Part shown: positions 13,059 to 25,806 of the stretch, in pieces
How the letters are laid out: every line of letters begins with the position of its first letter
How positions within the stretch are numbered: the stretch's first letter is position 1
Source: Calamus simplicifolius
Taxonomy: Eukaryota; Streptophyta; Magnoliopsida; Arecales; Arecaceae
Length of the DNA: 64,000 nucleotides
Assembly: GCA_900491605.1 (NCBI GenBank)
Contig: UESW01003832.1
Coordinates: 843,025-907,024, forward strand
Direction of reading: 5' to 3'
Position numbers and translations under genes: made by a program
Notes under the pieces: generated by a model
Database searches by the model: none
What the model saw: the letters and a program-made list of their open reading frames with translations, nothing else
Told to the model about the DNA's origin: nothing

Positions 13059-13559
13059 CACCGAAGAGAGGGAGATCTCTCAACCGAACCGGACTCGAGG
13101 GCGAAAAAGCGAGAAGAGACCTCGAGGGAGCGCCAGCAAGAACCAGCCAAGAGAATTTCTAACGAAGGCCCCTCGTTTGCTCCGCCTCTACTTTGATTTC
13201 TTGTGGGCACCGGTGTGAACTTCGCGTCGGCTAAACGCGGTTGATGTTCCGCCAGAACCGTTTAGCTCCGGAAAGGTTATTGCCTGGCTGGCTGCTTATT
13301 AGGCAAGTTGAGCTCGTACTGCTACGCTTCAAGCGAAAGAGGATCGGAAGGAATTTCTTGATGAGTCTGATTTATCGTTCCTTCGCTTCAGCCTATCAAT
13401 CCACTATTTTTTTTTTTAATAGCAAAAGACCTGATGAAAGCATAGGTTTCGGATACAGTGATTAAAGAAAATGACGCTAATATTAGATTCTTTCATTAGG
13501 CCACTCTCGCTAAACGGAGAACGCTAAACGGAGAACCATATTAGATGCATAGCTGAATC
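13059..13559. other. 5' flank of the Rab gene
   Basis: This should contain the 5' untranslated region and promoter of the minus-strand Rab gene. The first 150 bases are purine-rich and GC-rich, typical of a plant leader. I see no clear TATA box at the expected spacing. A 14-bp unit (CGCTAAACGGAGAA) is repeated twice in tandem at 13508-13521 and 13522-13535, just before the neighbouring LINE starts. The plus-strand open frames across exon 1 are antisense shadows. Confidence 0.5.
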
Positions 13560-16424
13560 TTCAGAAGGATGATCAGATAATTAGGGATCAAATTCTTCAT
13601 TTCTTTCGGTTTAGATGGACTACTTTTACTGGTGATGGGCTCCCTGTTTACCTTTTTGACCCCTAATAGGGTCTCCGATATGGAGAACGATCTTCTTATT
13701 CGGCCCATTTCGACGGCCTGGGTGCAAATAAGGCCCCAGGGCCTAATGGGTTCCCTTCTTTCTTTTTTCGTCATTATTGGAGTATTCTAGGTTCGGATGT
13801 TATTCAGGCCATCCAGCTTGTCTTTCTGTCGAAAGCCATTTCCATTGAGTGGAATCGGACTTTTGTAACCCTAGTTCCTAAACGTCCAGATGCTACCACT
13901 CCTCAACACTACCGGTCTATCAGACTCTGCACTACCTTATATAAGGTATGTGCGCATCTCTTGGTCTCCCGGATGTGAGCAGTGATCCCTCGTCTTATTT
14001 CTCTAGAGCAAGGGACTTTCCTCAGGGGCCGTAGCATCACTGATAATGCCCTGCTTGCTCAGTAGTTTATGTATAATCTTCAGCGAGCCTCTAGTCGTTA
14101 CTGTCTCATGGCTGTTAAGTTGGACATGGAGAGAACTTACGATAGATTGAGTTGGGCTTTCCTACAACACACTCTCTATGAGTTTGGCTTTGAGGAACTC
14201 TTTATTGATTGGATCATGGCCTATGTTTACCATTTCTATTCATCCTCTCTGCTGATGCTTTATCGCGGGCACTATCTTTGGCACAACATGGCTCTTCTCC
14301 TATACCCTACAGTGCGGGGCCCCGAGGGCCATCTCTCTTCCACCTGCTATTTGCTGATGATTGTATCCTTCTAGGCAAGGCTTCAATAAGCAATGCTACC
14401 ACTTTTGCCTCTATACTTTAGTCTTATTGTCGTGCCTCTGGTCAGAAGGTTAACCTGAGTAAGTCCTTGATTTGCTTTAGCCCCTTGATGACGTCTACTT
14501 TAAGGGGATCTATTAAGCAAATCATGGGTATCTCGGTTATGGCAGACCGGCTTTCCTATTTGGGGACTCTATTACAAGGAGACGGTGACAGAGCTCTAAC
14601 TTTAGCAACCTAGAGAGGCGTATCCGTGATCGTCTGGATGGATGGTATGTCACTGGTCTTTCTATAATGGCAAGGATTACTCTATTATGAACTATGTTTT
14701 CGTTTCTTCCTCTCTATTTGGTATCTAATGCGGCTATTCCATTGACCTGCTTGAGGAAGATTGAGAGATATTTCAGAGACTTTCTCTGAGCCGGGATGGA
14801 CATGGTACTCACCTAGTGGCTTAGGACGTTGTCTGTCTACCAATCACTGAGGGAGGTTGGGGATCCAGTCCCTTACTGTTGGAGAGAGGCTTTGATTGCT
14901 AGGCACACCACACGGTTTCTGCTTGAACCGCATTGTATGTGGAGCTCCTTCATGCATGTCAAGTATGGAGATTGGATTTCTTCTGTTGATCCTCAGCCTA
15001 CTCATGGGCACTCCTCCTGGAAAGAGGTATGCCGACACGCTCCGGATGTTCTGAATAGCATTTCGTAGATGATTGGGATGGAGTCTCGGTGGATATTGTT
15101 CGGGATACGTGGATTGCAGACCCCCCTATCTCGTTGGCCTACCTTTGTCAGTACTGCCATCCCTAATGAGATGAGAGTCTCTAATTTAATCACCCAAGAC
15201 CATTCTGCTTGGCATACTCCTCTGCTATCCACATTCTTCGGGGATGACCTCTATCATCGCATTCTTTCCACTCCTCTCATTTCGGGTTATACCTTCGATA
15301 TCAGGGTTTGGAGGAGATCCTGTCTGCCACAGGCTCCTATTAGGGATCTCCTGAGGATTTTTAGGCCATAGCCCCAGCAACTGTTGGATGTGGCATGGAT
15401 TTGACATATCCCTACTCACCCTAGGGTTCAGTTATTTTTTTGAAAGCTGGCTCGGAACTGTCTTCCCACCTGCTCCCTTCTCTCAAGGCGTGGCTTGAGC
15501 ATCCAGCCCATTCGCCCATTATGACCTGAGGAGGAGTCGGTCGACCATGCTATTTTCACCTGCTCCAAAGCCAGACAGATATGGCAGATTTCAGGTGACC
15601 GACCCTAGGATATTGGTACTTCTTCCATCCGAATCTCCTTTCTGGGTTGATCATGTAGGACTTGGAAAGGGGTAGCCGCCAGAAGGTTACCTCGAGGGCT
15701 TACATTGTTAATCAGATTTGGTTATCTCGAAACCAGTTGGTGTTCATTGAGGAGGTGACTCTTCCTACAGGATTGTCAGAAAAGCCTTCTCCTTAGCTGC
15801 AAAGTACACTATCCATCACACAGTTCTTAATTCTGACAGCCCTTGCCTCTGGAGCTCCCATGCTGCCCTGGCAACGCACCGACGCACGATCTTTATTTCT
15901 TGGGAGCCCCCACCTCTAGGGTTTGTCAAAATCAATTTTGATGGGAGTGTTTGGGGTAGATCTACTAGTTCAGCTTTTGTGATACGAGGGCCGAATGGTG
16001 AGTTGCTAGCTGCTGGTGGGTTCGCCTTCTTGATTCATCGGTGTCCCTACTGAGCTGTCTGCTACTTGGGCGGGTATTTCCTATGCCATTCATGCTCTGG
16101 ACGCTCGTTGTCTTATCATCGAGGGGGACTCCATCACTATTATCCGCTAGCTCCGTCAGGACTCCAGCGTCGGCTTGCCATCTAACCCCTAATTATCGAT
16201 ATTCGATCCATCCTTCGGAGAGTTCATAGCGCTCTGATTCGGCACATTTATAGAGAAGCTTGCGACCGACTGGATCGCCGCTAGGGTTGCCGATCACACT
16301 GGATTTTAGAGTTGGAAGTAGGAGATACATGCCCTCATGTTTTGATCCAAATTTTGTATTCTGGTACATCGGGCTTGAGTTATCCTAGATTGGTATAATC
16401 ATCCATATGTATAAAAAAAAAAAA
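13560..16424 (+). mobile_element. L1-type LINE, 5'-truncated, degenerate
   Basis: A plus-strand LINE with a poly-A at 16412-16424. It begins just before the reverse transcriptase. RT blocks are LDMERTYDRLSWAFLQ (near 14120) and LLFADDCILLGKA (near 14350), then the thumb region, a zf-RVT region around 15490-15570, and RNase H (INFDGSV near 15930, IIEGDSITII near 16110). The RT box keeps its paired aspartates, but stops and frameshifts interrupt every block and the endonuclease is absent. It ends with the shared family tail (TCCTAGATTGGTATAATCAT). Its start lies only about 500 bases upstream of the Rab start codon, in the opposite orientation. Confidence 0.88.
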
Positions 16425-17649
16425 GTAAGATTCACTTGTATCATCAAAATTTATAAAATAAATTTAATATCAAGACCTCTTAGAATAATTTATGCAAGAA
16501 TAATATAAGATATTAGTAATTAAATATTATCAATTTTTCCAGCATGAATTCGAATCCGGATGACAAGTTGACAACCATCATGTGGAATGGCGGATTGCAT
16601 GACCTATCATGTCATGTAGTAGGAAATAGATGCATGCACATGCCTGGCCGGGACAATAAGGCCAAATTGTAAGCCTAAGCTAAACTTAGTTCATGAAGTA
16701 GTCAAACTTGAGGGTGGACATACACCTAAAAAATTCACATCATAGTGGTAGAGATGTTAGGCATGGCCTGATGACCTCTCTAGGAAATATTATTGATGTA
16801 ATCAAAGCAACATCGCAATCCTTAAAGAAAAAAACATATGAAATGTGAGAATACACAGCAGCAATGGTGTTGTTTTGATGGTACATGTGCAATTTAAATA
16901 AATTTAATTATATTTAAATATAATTAAGTTTAAATCTGATCATCTTTATTTTAGATTCATATAATTTACAAATTTAAAAAAAACTTCAAGATTTACATCG
17001 ATTTAAGAATAATAAAATAAATTCTAAACTTAATTATATTCGAATGTAGCAAAGTTTATCTCATAAAAACTCAACCACTTCTATTGGTTTACATTTACCG
17101 CTCAAGAAGGCTTTTATCTAGTTCAAATATACATGAGTCATGAGCTCTACTTATTTTGAGGCACTTCAGCCAGCACAATAATAGATAATGATGGGGCTAC
17201 AAGAGCGAATGCTGTTAATACTTGACTCAATGTATTTGATGCTAGGTTTTTTTTTATTGGTTATTATTTCATTCTAGTTTTTGGTTTCCCTTTGTTGCAG
17301 TTTTGTAGTTCTTTTGATATTTGATAACTATGCCTATAATTTAAGCTAAGACGATGTTGACATCTTTCACTAAAAGGTCACTGGAAGGGAGGACACTCTT
17401 CTATCCTCTAGAAATTTAAGTTATTTGATCCAAATGTCTCCTTGTTATCCATGGCACCTTCAAATCCTGAAATTTACTAATTAGGAATTTAACATCTTAA
17501 TATGCACCTTATACCTCTAGCATTAACAAAACTTCGAATCAGGAGACATTTTGAACATGTTATCTCTAATTAAGGTTAACATTTGCATTTTAACAGCCAT
17601 TCATAAACTAGCAAGCTAAGCTATTAACTTCAAAAGCTATAACTTGTGA
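16425..17649. other. Intergenic spacer between two LINEs
   Basis: AT-rich, with no gene recognised on either strand and no clear repeat borders. Confidence 0.5.
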
Positions 17650-20600
17650 TAAGCGAGAGACAAATGTGGTCAGCAAGTGGCTTTGGTTATTTGGAGGGTC
17701 TTCTACTCCTTGGCTTCTCTCAGGTGTCTATGCCAGCACTGACTTTAGGGTTCGTCGCGTGCTATGGGATGAGATTCTCTTGCTCATTAGCCAGGGTTTC
17801 CCTTCCCTCATTGCAGGTGATTTCAACTGTATTGTGGGGGCCACTAAGAAAAGAGGGGGTAGGCAGTTCGTTGGATCTACGGACATTGCTGAGTTCAGGG
17901 ATTTCATTTCTCGCGGGTTTTTGGACTTGGAGTTTGCGGGTTCCCAGTTTATCTGGTGCAATAACCGCCAGGGTTCTGCTAGAGTCTGGAGAGACTGACA
18001 GGGCCCTGGCCTCCCCCAATTGGCTTCGGCTTTTTCCTTCAGTTACTGTCACTCATTTGCTCCGAATTGGCTCTGATCATTGTCCTATTCTCATTTCTAC
18101 TGATGCGTCTCTTCAGCGGACTAGACAGTTCAGATTTGAGAAGTTCTAGATATTTTATTCTTCAGCTAGGCACATCATTTCTCGGGTTTGGCGGATTCCT
18201 GTTAGAGGAGTGCCACCTATAGACTTTCTAGACGTCTGATCCTTGCTAACCACAGGCTCTCTAGTTGGAACAGAAGGGAGGTGGGGGATATTGTGAGGTA
18301 AGTGGAGCAAGCAGAGTCTATTATCTCTTCGTTGCAAATCAAAGAGGATCAGGAGGGTTTCCTCCTTGATTCTGATCTGTCTACCCTCAGGTCCACTTTG
18401 GCTATCCACCATTCTCTTATGCTGCAGCAGGAGACTTTTTTGAGGTAGAGGTCTCGTATTCAGTGGATAAAGGAAGGGGATCGTAATACGAGATTCTTTT
18501 ATCGGGCGACCTTACGTTGCCATGCTGCAAATCGCATCAGGCGTTTAGTTGATGATGAGGGTTTTTCTCAGGAAGATCCCCAGGTGATCAGGGATCAGCT
18601 TTTTAATTTCTTTTAGTCTAGGTAGACTAAGATATCTGGGGATGAGGTCCATGTTTGTCCTGTTCTGCCCTCCTGCAAGGTCTCTGATGTGGAGAATGGT
18701 CTTCTTACGAGGCCTTTTTCTGGGGAGGATGCCTGGCCTTATGGGATCTTGGCCCTGACAAGGCCCCTGGGCCTGATGGGTACTCGCCTTTATTTTTTTA
18801 CCATTATTGGGATATTGTTGGCTCAGATGTGGTCTTGGTGATCCAGTCTATATTTCAGTCTAATCATATGCCATCTGATTGGAAGCAGACTCTTATTACC
18901 CTGGTGCCCAAACGGCCTGACGCCTCCTCTCCCCAGCATTTTCGGCCCATCAGTTTGTGCACTACATTATATAAGGTTTGCGCTCGTCTTTGATTTCCCA
19001 GATGGCTTCGATCATCCCTCGTCTCATCTCTCTGGAGCAGGAGGCTTTTCTTAGGGGGCAGAGTATCACGAACAATGCCCTGTTAGCTCAGGAGTTTATG
19101 CATGACCTTCAGAGAGCTTCTAGACGTCAGTGCCTCATGGCCATTAAGATCGATATGGAGAGAGCTTATGACAGACTGAGATGGGATTTCCTGAGTCGTA
19201 CTCTTCATGCGTTTGGTTTTCATGAGCTTTTTGTTGATTGGGTGATGGAGTGTGTCCAAAGGCCGTCATTCTCTCTTCTTATTAATGGAGGTCAGACGGA
19301 TTATTTTCACTTGGAGGTTGGTCTGAGGCAGGGATGTCCTCTTTTTCCTTTTCTGTTTATCCTTTCTGCTGATGCTTTGTCCCGGCCCTTTCTCTGGCTC
19401 AGCGAAGGTCAGCTCTGGACCCATATTCTGCAGGTCCCCTTGACCCCTCGCTGTCCCACTTGCTATTCGTTGATGACTGCCTCCTTCTGGGGAAGGCTTC
19501 TACCTGTAATGCCACCACCTTTGCGACCATTCTTTAGTCCTATTGTCGTGGCTCAGGTCAGAGAGTTAATCTTAGCAAATATTTGATATGCTTCAGCCCA
19601 AGGATGGCCCCTACTTTAAAGAGGTCTATTTCTTACATTATGGGCATTCCAGCTCAGTCTGATCGGCTGTCCTATCTGGGGATCCGATTTTTGGGAGATG
19701 GCCTTGGTGTTCGGATTTCAGTGATCGTGTGAGGCATATCCGTGATCATATGGACGGCTGGCAGGTCTCTGGGCTTTCTATGATGGCGAGGATTACTCTT
19801 ATTCGATCGGTGCTATCTTCTATGCCGAGCTATCTCTTATCTAATACTGTCATTCCTCTGGCCTGTTTGAAGAAGATTGAGAGATACTTTCGGGACTTCC
19901 TCTGGGGTTCGATGCAGGATGATCACGGCTTTCATCTCTTGGCTTGGGACATAGTCTGCTTGCCGATTTCTGAGGGTAGGCTTGGGATCCAGTCGCTTTC
20001 TGTTAGGAGGGAGGCGCTGATTGCTAGGCATGCCTTACAGTTCTTGCTTGATCCACATTGTCTATGGAGTTCCTTCATGCGGGCCAAGTACGGTGACTGG
20101 AACTCTTCCTCTCCTCAGTCTACCCATGGGCATTCCTTTTTCTGGAAAGAGGTTTATCAGTATGCTCTAGTTATTCTGAACTGTACCTCCTGGATGATTG
20201 GTGATGGTGCCTCGGTGGATGCTACTTAGGACACGTGGATTGCGGACCTCCCCCTGTCTCGCTGGCCGACCTTTGTTTGCTCGGATATTCCTTATGGTAT
20301 GAGTGTTAGTAATTTAATCTCCCTGGATCGCCCTACTTGGTCATCCTCTCGGGTGTCCAATTTTTTTGGGGATGAGCTCTGCCGGCGTATTCTCTCTATT
20401 CCACTTTGTCCGAGTGCTACTACTGACATGAGGGTGTGGAGGAGATCTTGCTTATCTCGTGCTCCGATGAGGGACCTCCTGTCTATTTACAGTCCTCGCC
20501 CTCAGCAATCGATGGATCTGGATTAGATTTGGCACCTTTTCATTCACCCTAGAATGAGGCTTTTTATTTAGAAGCTGGCTTGGGATGTTCTTCCCACCTG

Positions 20601-21561
20601 CTCCCTTCTCTCACGAAGAGGTTTGGGCATCCAGCCTATGTGTCCGCTATGTGGCATTGAGGTGGAGACGACTGACCATGCAATATTCTATTGTGCTATG
20701 GCAAGACAGATTTGGCAGATTTCCGGAACTTGTCCCTCGGAGCATGGAACTGATTCCCACCGAATTTCTTTTTTGAGACTGATGAAGCAGGGTATAGGGA
20801 GGGGAATCCACCACCGGGGTCCTTTGTGGGCTTACATAGCGCATCAGATATGGTTATCCTGGAATCGGATCCTATTCTCTAACGAGATGGCTCTCTCTGG
20901 CAGGGTTGTTAAGACGGCTGTTTCCCTTTATGATGAGTATACTTTCCATCACAGTTTCTTGATGCTGCGAACCCTGGCCACTGGGTCTCCCCTACTGCTT
21001 CAGCATCGAATCGGTGTACGGTTTTTATTTTCTGAGAGCCCCCACCTCTAGGGTTTGTCAAAATCAACTTTGATGGGAGTGTCTATGGTAGATGTGCTGG
21101 ATCGGCTTTTGTCATTCGTGGCGCGGATGGTATGATGTTGGCGGCAGGAGGGTTTGGCTTACTTGACTCCTCGGTGCCTCTTGCCGAGCTGTACACGGCA
21201 TAGGTAGGTATATCCTATGCCGTTCGGATCCTGGGCGCCCACAGTCTTATCATAGAAGGTGATTCTATTACTGTTATTCGCTGGATCCGGTAGGAGTCCA
21301 GCACCCTCTTGCCTTCTATCCCCTTAATATGCAATATCCGCTCTATTCTTCTGGAAGTTCGTAACATCCAAATTCGGCATGTCTACCATGAAGCCAATGC
21401 TATTGCTAATTGGATTGCTGTCCGGATGGCCTCTTATTCTGATTTTTAGAGCTGAAAGCAGGGCGACCCCTATCTTATTATCCTTTCTCAGTTATTGTAT
21501 TCCGATATATCGGGTGTGATTCATCCTAGAGTGGTGTAATTATTCGTCTGTAAAAAAAAAA
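17650..21561 (+). mobile_element. L1-type LINE with endonuclease, RT and RNase H
   Basis: The longest copy of the family here. The apurinic-type endonuclease is present from mid-domain: LIAGDFNCIVGATKKRGG (near 17815) has the catalytic Asp/Asn, and RIGSDHCPI (near 18065) the catalytic SDH. The reverse transcriptase has KIDMERAYDRLRWDFL (19145), LRQGCPLFPFLFILSADAL (19325) and LLFVDDCLLLGKA (19465), i.e. FVDD where FADD is usual. A zf-RVT follows (CPLCGIEVETTDHAIFYC, 20643). The C-terminal RNase H runs 21030-21440 (INFDGSV, IIEGDSITVIRW, HVYHEANAIANW). The poly-A is at 21552-21561. ORF1 and the endonuclease start are missing. Several stops and at least four frameshifts show it is inactive. Confidence 0.92.
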
Positions 21562-22121
21562 GCGCTCACTTTGTGTGGGATTGTATAAAAAAATTGCCTT
21601 TATTTTATGGTTTACATTTGAGTTAATAGGCTGATCTATTAAAAAAAAGTAATTTTATTTTAATATTTTTAATGGCTCAACTTGAGCTACTATTGCTTCT
21701 GGGCAAAAGGAATTGAATTATATATATACATATATGCGCGCATGTATATGTGTATATATGATGTATAACCCATAAAAGAAAAAAAAAAGTCATGATTTTT
21801 AGCATAAAACAAATAAAAAATAAAAATTTTATAAACATGATGTTAAAATAAAAAATATTATTTTAGATAATATTTTTACTTCCACGTCAGTCTCCTTCAT
21901 CAGCTAAAACTTTTCGCTGATGCGACGAAAGTTCAATAAAATTCACAATTTCAAGCAATGATTTCTCTAGGTTTCTCTCGACTGACTGGCCTTCCTCTTT
22001 CGGAGGTTGGTGGATGGGCAACAGCTGTTAGGGGAAACCAGAATCTGACTATGGACAGAATGGCAATGAAGGTGTCCGGCAAACCCCGCGTAATTTTTAT
22101 TTTTTTTGATAATTTCAACCA
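21562..22121. other. Spacer with dispersed repeat copy
   Basis: The left part is AT-rich with a short TA/TG microsatellite near 21720-21765. From about 21955 it enters a dispersed repeat whose inverted copy lies at 33970-34130. The right edge is the target site of the next LINE. Confidence 0.55.
21955..22121 (+). repeat. Dispersed repeat, copy 1 (inverted relative to copy 2)
   Basis: About 165 bases that match, in reverse complement, the sequence at 33970-34130. Shared phrases in order are TTTCTCTCG, GGCCTTCCTCTT, GAGGTTGGTGG, GGGCA, CAGAATGGCAATGAA and GTGTCCG. The family is unknown to me. Short open frames on both strands are not conserved between the copies, which argues against coding. 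Confidence 0.7.
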
Positions 22122-22136
22122 GAGTCCTCTGGATTT
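22122..22136. repeat. 15-bp target-site duplication, left copy
   Basis: GAGTCCTCTGGATTT occurs here and again at 23958-23972, exactly flanking the minus-strand LINE. Confidence 0.93.
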
Positions 22137-23957
22137 TTTTTTTTTTTTTTTTTGGTACATATGGACGATCATACTTGTCTAGTGCGAATCAGCCCAAAAA
22201 CATCAGAGAATAAAATCTGCTGCAACAAACTAGGGCAAAGGGAATCAGGACTCCATACCCAGGGTCCAGAGTACTGAGCAACAAAGGAAGCCGTCCAATC
22301 TGCCGCCGAATTGGCTTCACGAAAGATATGGCGGATTTGGACAGAGGCGACCTCCCGAAGCATGGACCAAATCTCTCTGAGAACCGGGTTAGCAGTGCCC
22401 ATGCCACTGTACTCATTCTTCATCCAAGATATAACAGTCATAGAATCACCCTCAACTATGATTCTAGCAGCGTGAAGAGTCCGAACAGCAAAAGAAATGC
22501 CCGCCCAAGCCGCATAAAGTTCCGCCATCGGGACAGAGAAGTCAATAGAGCCAAAACCTCCAGCCGCCCTCAAATCACCCGTGTGGCCGCGAATGATGAA
22601 CGCCGATCCAGCTGCTCTACCACGAACGCTCCCGTCAAAGTTGATTTTGATAACTCCTGGAGGAGGGGGTTCCCAAGAAATAAAAACCGTATGACGGTTC
22701 GCTGCCGAGGCAGCAGGGAAACCCCAGAGGCCAGAAGAATCAAAAGCATCTCCATGAGAAAATTGGGTGCATTCGGCAGAAAGCGATCTGATCTTCCTCA
22801 CAGTCTGATAAGTGGAGATGGGGTCATTAGAAAAGGTTAGCTGATTCCTAGACAGCCAATCTGATAAGCCGTGATCGCCCAGATAACCTTCTTCTGCTGA
22901 GGGCCCCTCCGAATATCCTGAAAGAACACGAAACGCGGTGCGTTCCCTCCATCCAGCCCTCTGGTATAACCCATCAGATACCATATCTGTCTAGCTCTGT
23001 AGCAGAGAAAGATAGCATGATCAGAAGACTCTTCAACCCTTCTACATATAGGACAAAATGGCTGAATAGACATGCCCCTTCGAGATAGGGAGAGACATGT
23101 GGGGAGGCAATCCCATAAGAGCTTCCATAAGAATAACTGAGCCCTGGGGAGAATAGGAAGCTTCCATATCCAGGCCACATCTTCCATACCCTGAGACTGA
23201 GGCCTAAGCATCCGCATAAGATCCCTGGTGGGAGCCCTAGACAAACACGATCTCTGCCATAGTCTAGAGTCACCAGAACGTCGAGGCATGATGGGCAGAG
23301 ATCTAATCCTTCTAGACAGCTCATCCCCAAATACATCAGAAACCACAGAAACATTCCAACCAGGAGGATCAGAGGAGATCAAATCCTTAACCTTTAAACT
23401 AGATGGAGCTTCCACATCAAAGAAGGAGGGCCACCTAGAAAGAGGGATCTCAGATATCCAAATATCCTGGAAGACATCAATTAACTGGCCATCGCCAATC
23501 ATCCAGGAAATATTATCCCTTATCAACTGACCATGTCTACAAATCTCCTTCCAGATGAAGGAGGACCCCTGAGCCGCCATAATAGGCAAACTCGAAGCCC
23601 ACTCGCCATACCTCGCACGCATTACGACGCTCCAAAGACAGTGAGGCTCTAAGAGAAAGCGCGCAGCATGTCTGGCAATAAGAGCTTCTCTTCTAACAAT
23701 CAATGACTGAATACCCAGTCCCCCTTCCTGAATAGGCAAACAAACTCTGTCCCAAGATAAGAGATGAGTACCATGGCCTTCTTGCATAGAGGCCCATAGA
23801 AAATCTCTGAAGCTTCGCTCTATCCTCCTGAGACAAGTAATAGGAACAGCTGTATTCGACAGCAGATACAGCGGGAGAGAGGATAGCACCGATCGAATAA
23901 TGATAATCCTGGCCATCATCGATAAACTAGTAACCTGCCATCCCTCGATACGTTGCC
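22137..23957 (-). mobile_element. L1-type LINE, 5'-truncated, young, with target duplication
   Basis: Minus-strand LINE with a poly-T at 22137-22155 and a perfect 15-bp target duplication on both sides. From 23919 down, a 360-codon open frame covers the thumb region (ARIIIIRSVLSSLPLYLLSN), the conserved SWDRVCLPIQEGGLGIQSL block, and the zf-RVT (FCPICRRVEESSDHAIFLC). A second 271-codon frame (22984-22169) covers the end of zf-RVT and a complete RNase H domain: INFDGSVRGR, AELYAAWAGISF, IIVEGDSMTVISW and HIFREANSAADW, with all expected acidic residues and the late His. A single frameshift near 22850-22980 separates the two frames. The endonuclease and RT core were lost at insertion by 5' truncation. 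Confidence 0.95.
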
Positions 23958-23972
23958 GAGTCCTCTGGATTT
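23958..23972. repeat. 15-bp target-site duplication, right copy
   Basis: The second copy of GAGTCCTCTGGATTT, identical to 22122-22136. The interrupted host sequence continues to the right. Confidence 0.93.
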
Positions 23973-25379
23973 GATTGGGGAAGTTGCTTTCAATGGGAAA
24001 TCAATGTATAACGAGTGGAAAGTTGGTTGAGATGGGATGGAAGGGTTCAAGCCCCATCATCCCTACCTTATAATTATATACCCATCCCTTTTTCCATTAG
24101 GGACGAATCCCTGGTCTTAACAGAACAAGCTCAGTTCTTCTAAAACTTGGGTACTCAATAACAAAGAGGATGAACAGCCTATTAGAATTAAGATCTCAAC
24201 GTTTGCCTTAATGTGATTCTTGATATGTGATAATATAATATTATTAAAAAATTATTTTTTATAATTATATACTTGATAATCATATCTTCATAAATAAAAG
24301 TTATATTTGATTCATAATAACAAAATATACTTTAGAATATTTTTAAATTTTATTATAAATCTTTTTTTTATCTTTTAAGTTACTTCTTTTAAAAAAATAG
24401 AAAATAAATTATTTCAATAAAAATAAAGATTCTTTGTAAACTAAATATAAAAAATTTATATCTTTATATTAAATATTTAATATATATTATATATATATAT
24501 ATGATATTATTAAATGTCTAAATATATATATATAACATATATATTATTTAGTAATATACTATATAATAATTTAATATGCAAAAACATCATAAATATTAAT
24601 AATTTAAAATTTAAATTTACATATTATCATATAAATATATAATAGTGTTTAAAATATTTAATATTATGTGAATATTAAAGTTTAATATTAATATAACATC
24701 ATATATTATTTATTGATATTTAATTAAATATAATATAAAATATTTAAAAACTACTAAGTGCATATTGAATATAGCTTTATTAAATATTATAGATTAATTT
24801 GATCGATAGATGGTCTTAAAGCATTAAAGGAACAGTAGGTGCAATGGATTGAAAAAATTCAGAAGTTCTTGTACCATGCATGCAAGATGGCAGAGCTTGG
24901 ATAGAATGCCTCTTGCAAGTACAATGTGTGGTGCTTAGGTAGGCTTTCATCCATCTTTTATCTTCATGCGTTCTCAAATAACTTATGCAAGCATTAACCT
25001 ATCATGTTATGTATTTAATCCATAGTTTGTTGATGATTTTTTTTCAGATGTAGTAATTTAAATCCGTTAAGCTATTGCATCACGATATTGGACTGCATTG
25101 GTATCCATTGTCTTCCATCAAAATGTATCAAAGCACGTTGTATGGTTGGCCATGCTCGCCACAAGTACTGTCCAGCGACGCACCTAGACTCGTTGTCCAA
25201 ATCATTATATATATATATATATATAACTAATCTCACATGGCATCATTATTTTTATTTATTTATTTATTTGGATTGGGATGAAATACAGAAGAAAGTATCA
25301 AGACAAGGATCGCAAAACTTCTAAGACAAGATGGACCCCTTCTGTATAAAACATTTGTTGAAAAAAAAATTATAAAAAA
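23973..25379. other. AT-rich spacer
   Basis: No gene is recognised. Sequence from about 24220 to 24800 is extremely AT-rich with many overlapping TATA-like runs, a typical low-complexity or matrix-attachment-like stretch. A (TA)n run lies at 25207-25224. The stretch ends at the CAAAC target duplication of the gypsy element. Confidence 0.55.
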
Positions 25380-25670
25380 CAAACTGATGAGGGGTAAAAT
25401 CGTCATTGCATTGTTGACCACTCACATCGGCGATGGGATCGCGCCCAGTCCAAATGCTCCGCTTGCCAGCTGGCCTGCTGGCGCGACATTCTAGCAACAA
25501 GTGTCTCCTCAAAATGAAGAAAGAGAACAAGAGAGAAAAAAAGGCTGCGTGGGTTCTCCCAAGGCCCCCTCATTAATATCCGTCAAATCAATAAGCTGGA
25601 GCATTCAATCGTGCAGAAACGGTCATAATGACTTGGCCAGCATTTAATGGAATAAAAAGAGAGGAGAAAG

Positions 25671-25806
25671 TATACTTCGGCCAACATGCCTCGACAAATA
25701 TACTTCTGCCAACATGCCTAGGCAAATATACTTTGGCCAACATGCCTCGATAAATATGCTTCGGCCAACATGCCTCGGTAAATATGCTTCGGCCAACATA
25801 CCTCGG
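25671..25806. repeat. 28-bp minisatellite in the 5' LTR
   Basis: About five copies of a unit like CTTCGGCCAACATGCCTCGG followed by TAAATATG. Units differ by a few substitutions. Loose echoes (TCGGCCAAC, CCTCGGCA) continue to about 26100. Confidence 0.9.

Noticed and set aside
12894..13218. Plus-strand frames of 100 and 63 codons
   Set aside because: They overlap exon 1 and the leader of the Rab gene in antisense and have no conserved features.
22328..22840. 170-codon plus-strand frame
   Set aside because: Antisense to the RNase H domain of the minus-strand LINE; no domain of its own.
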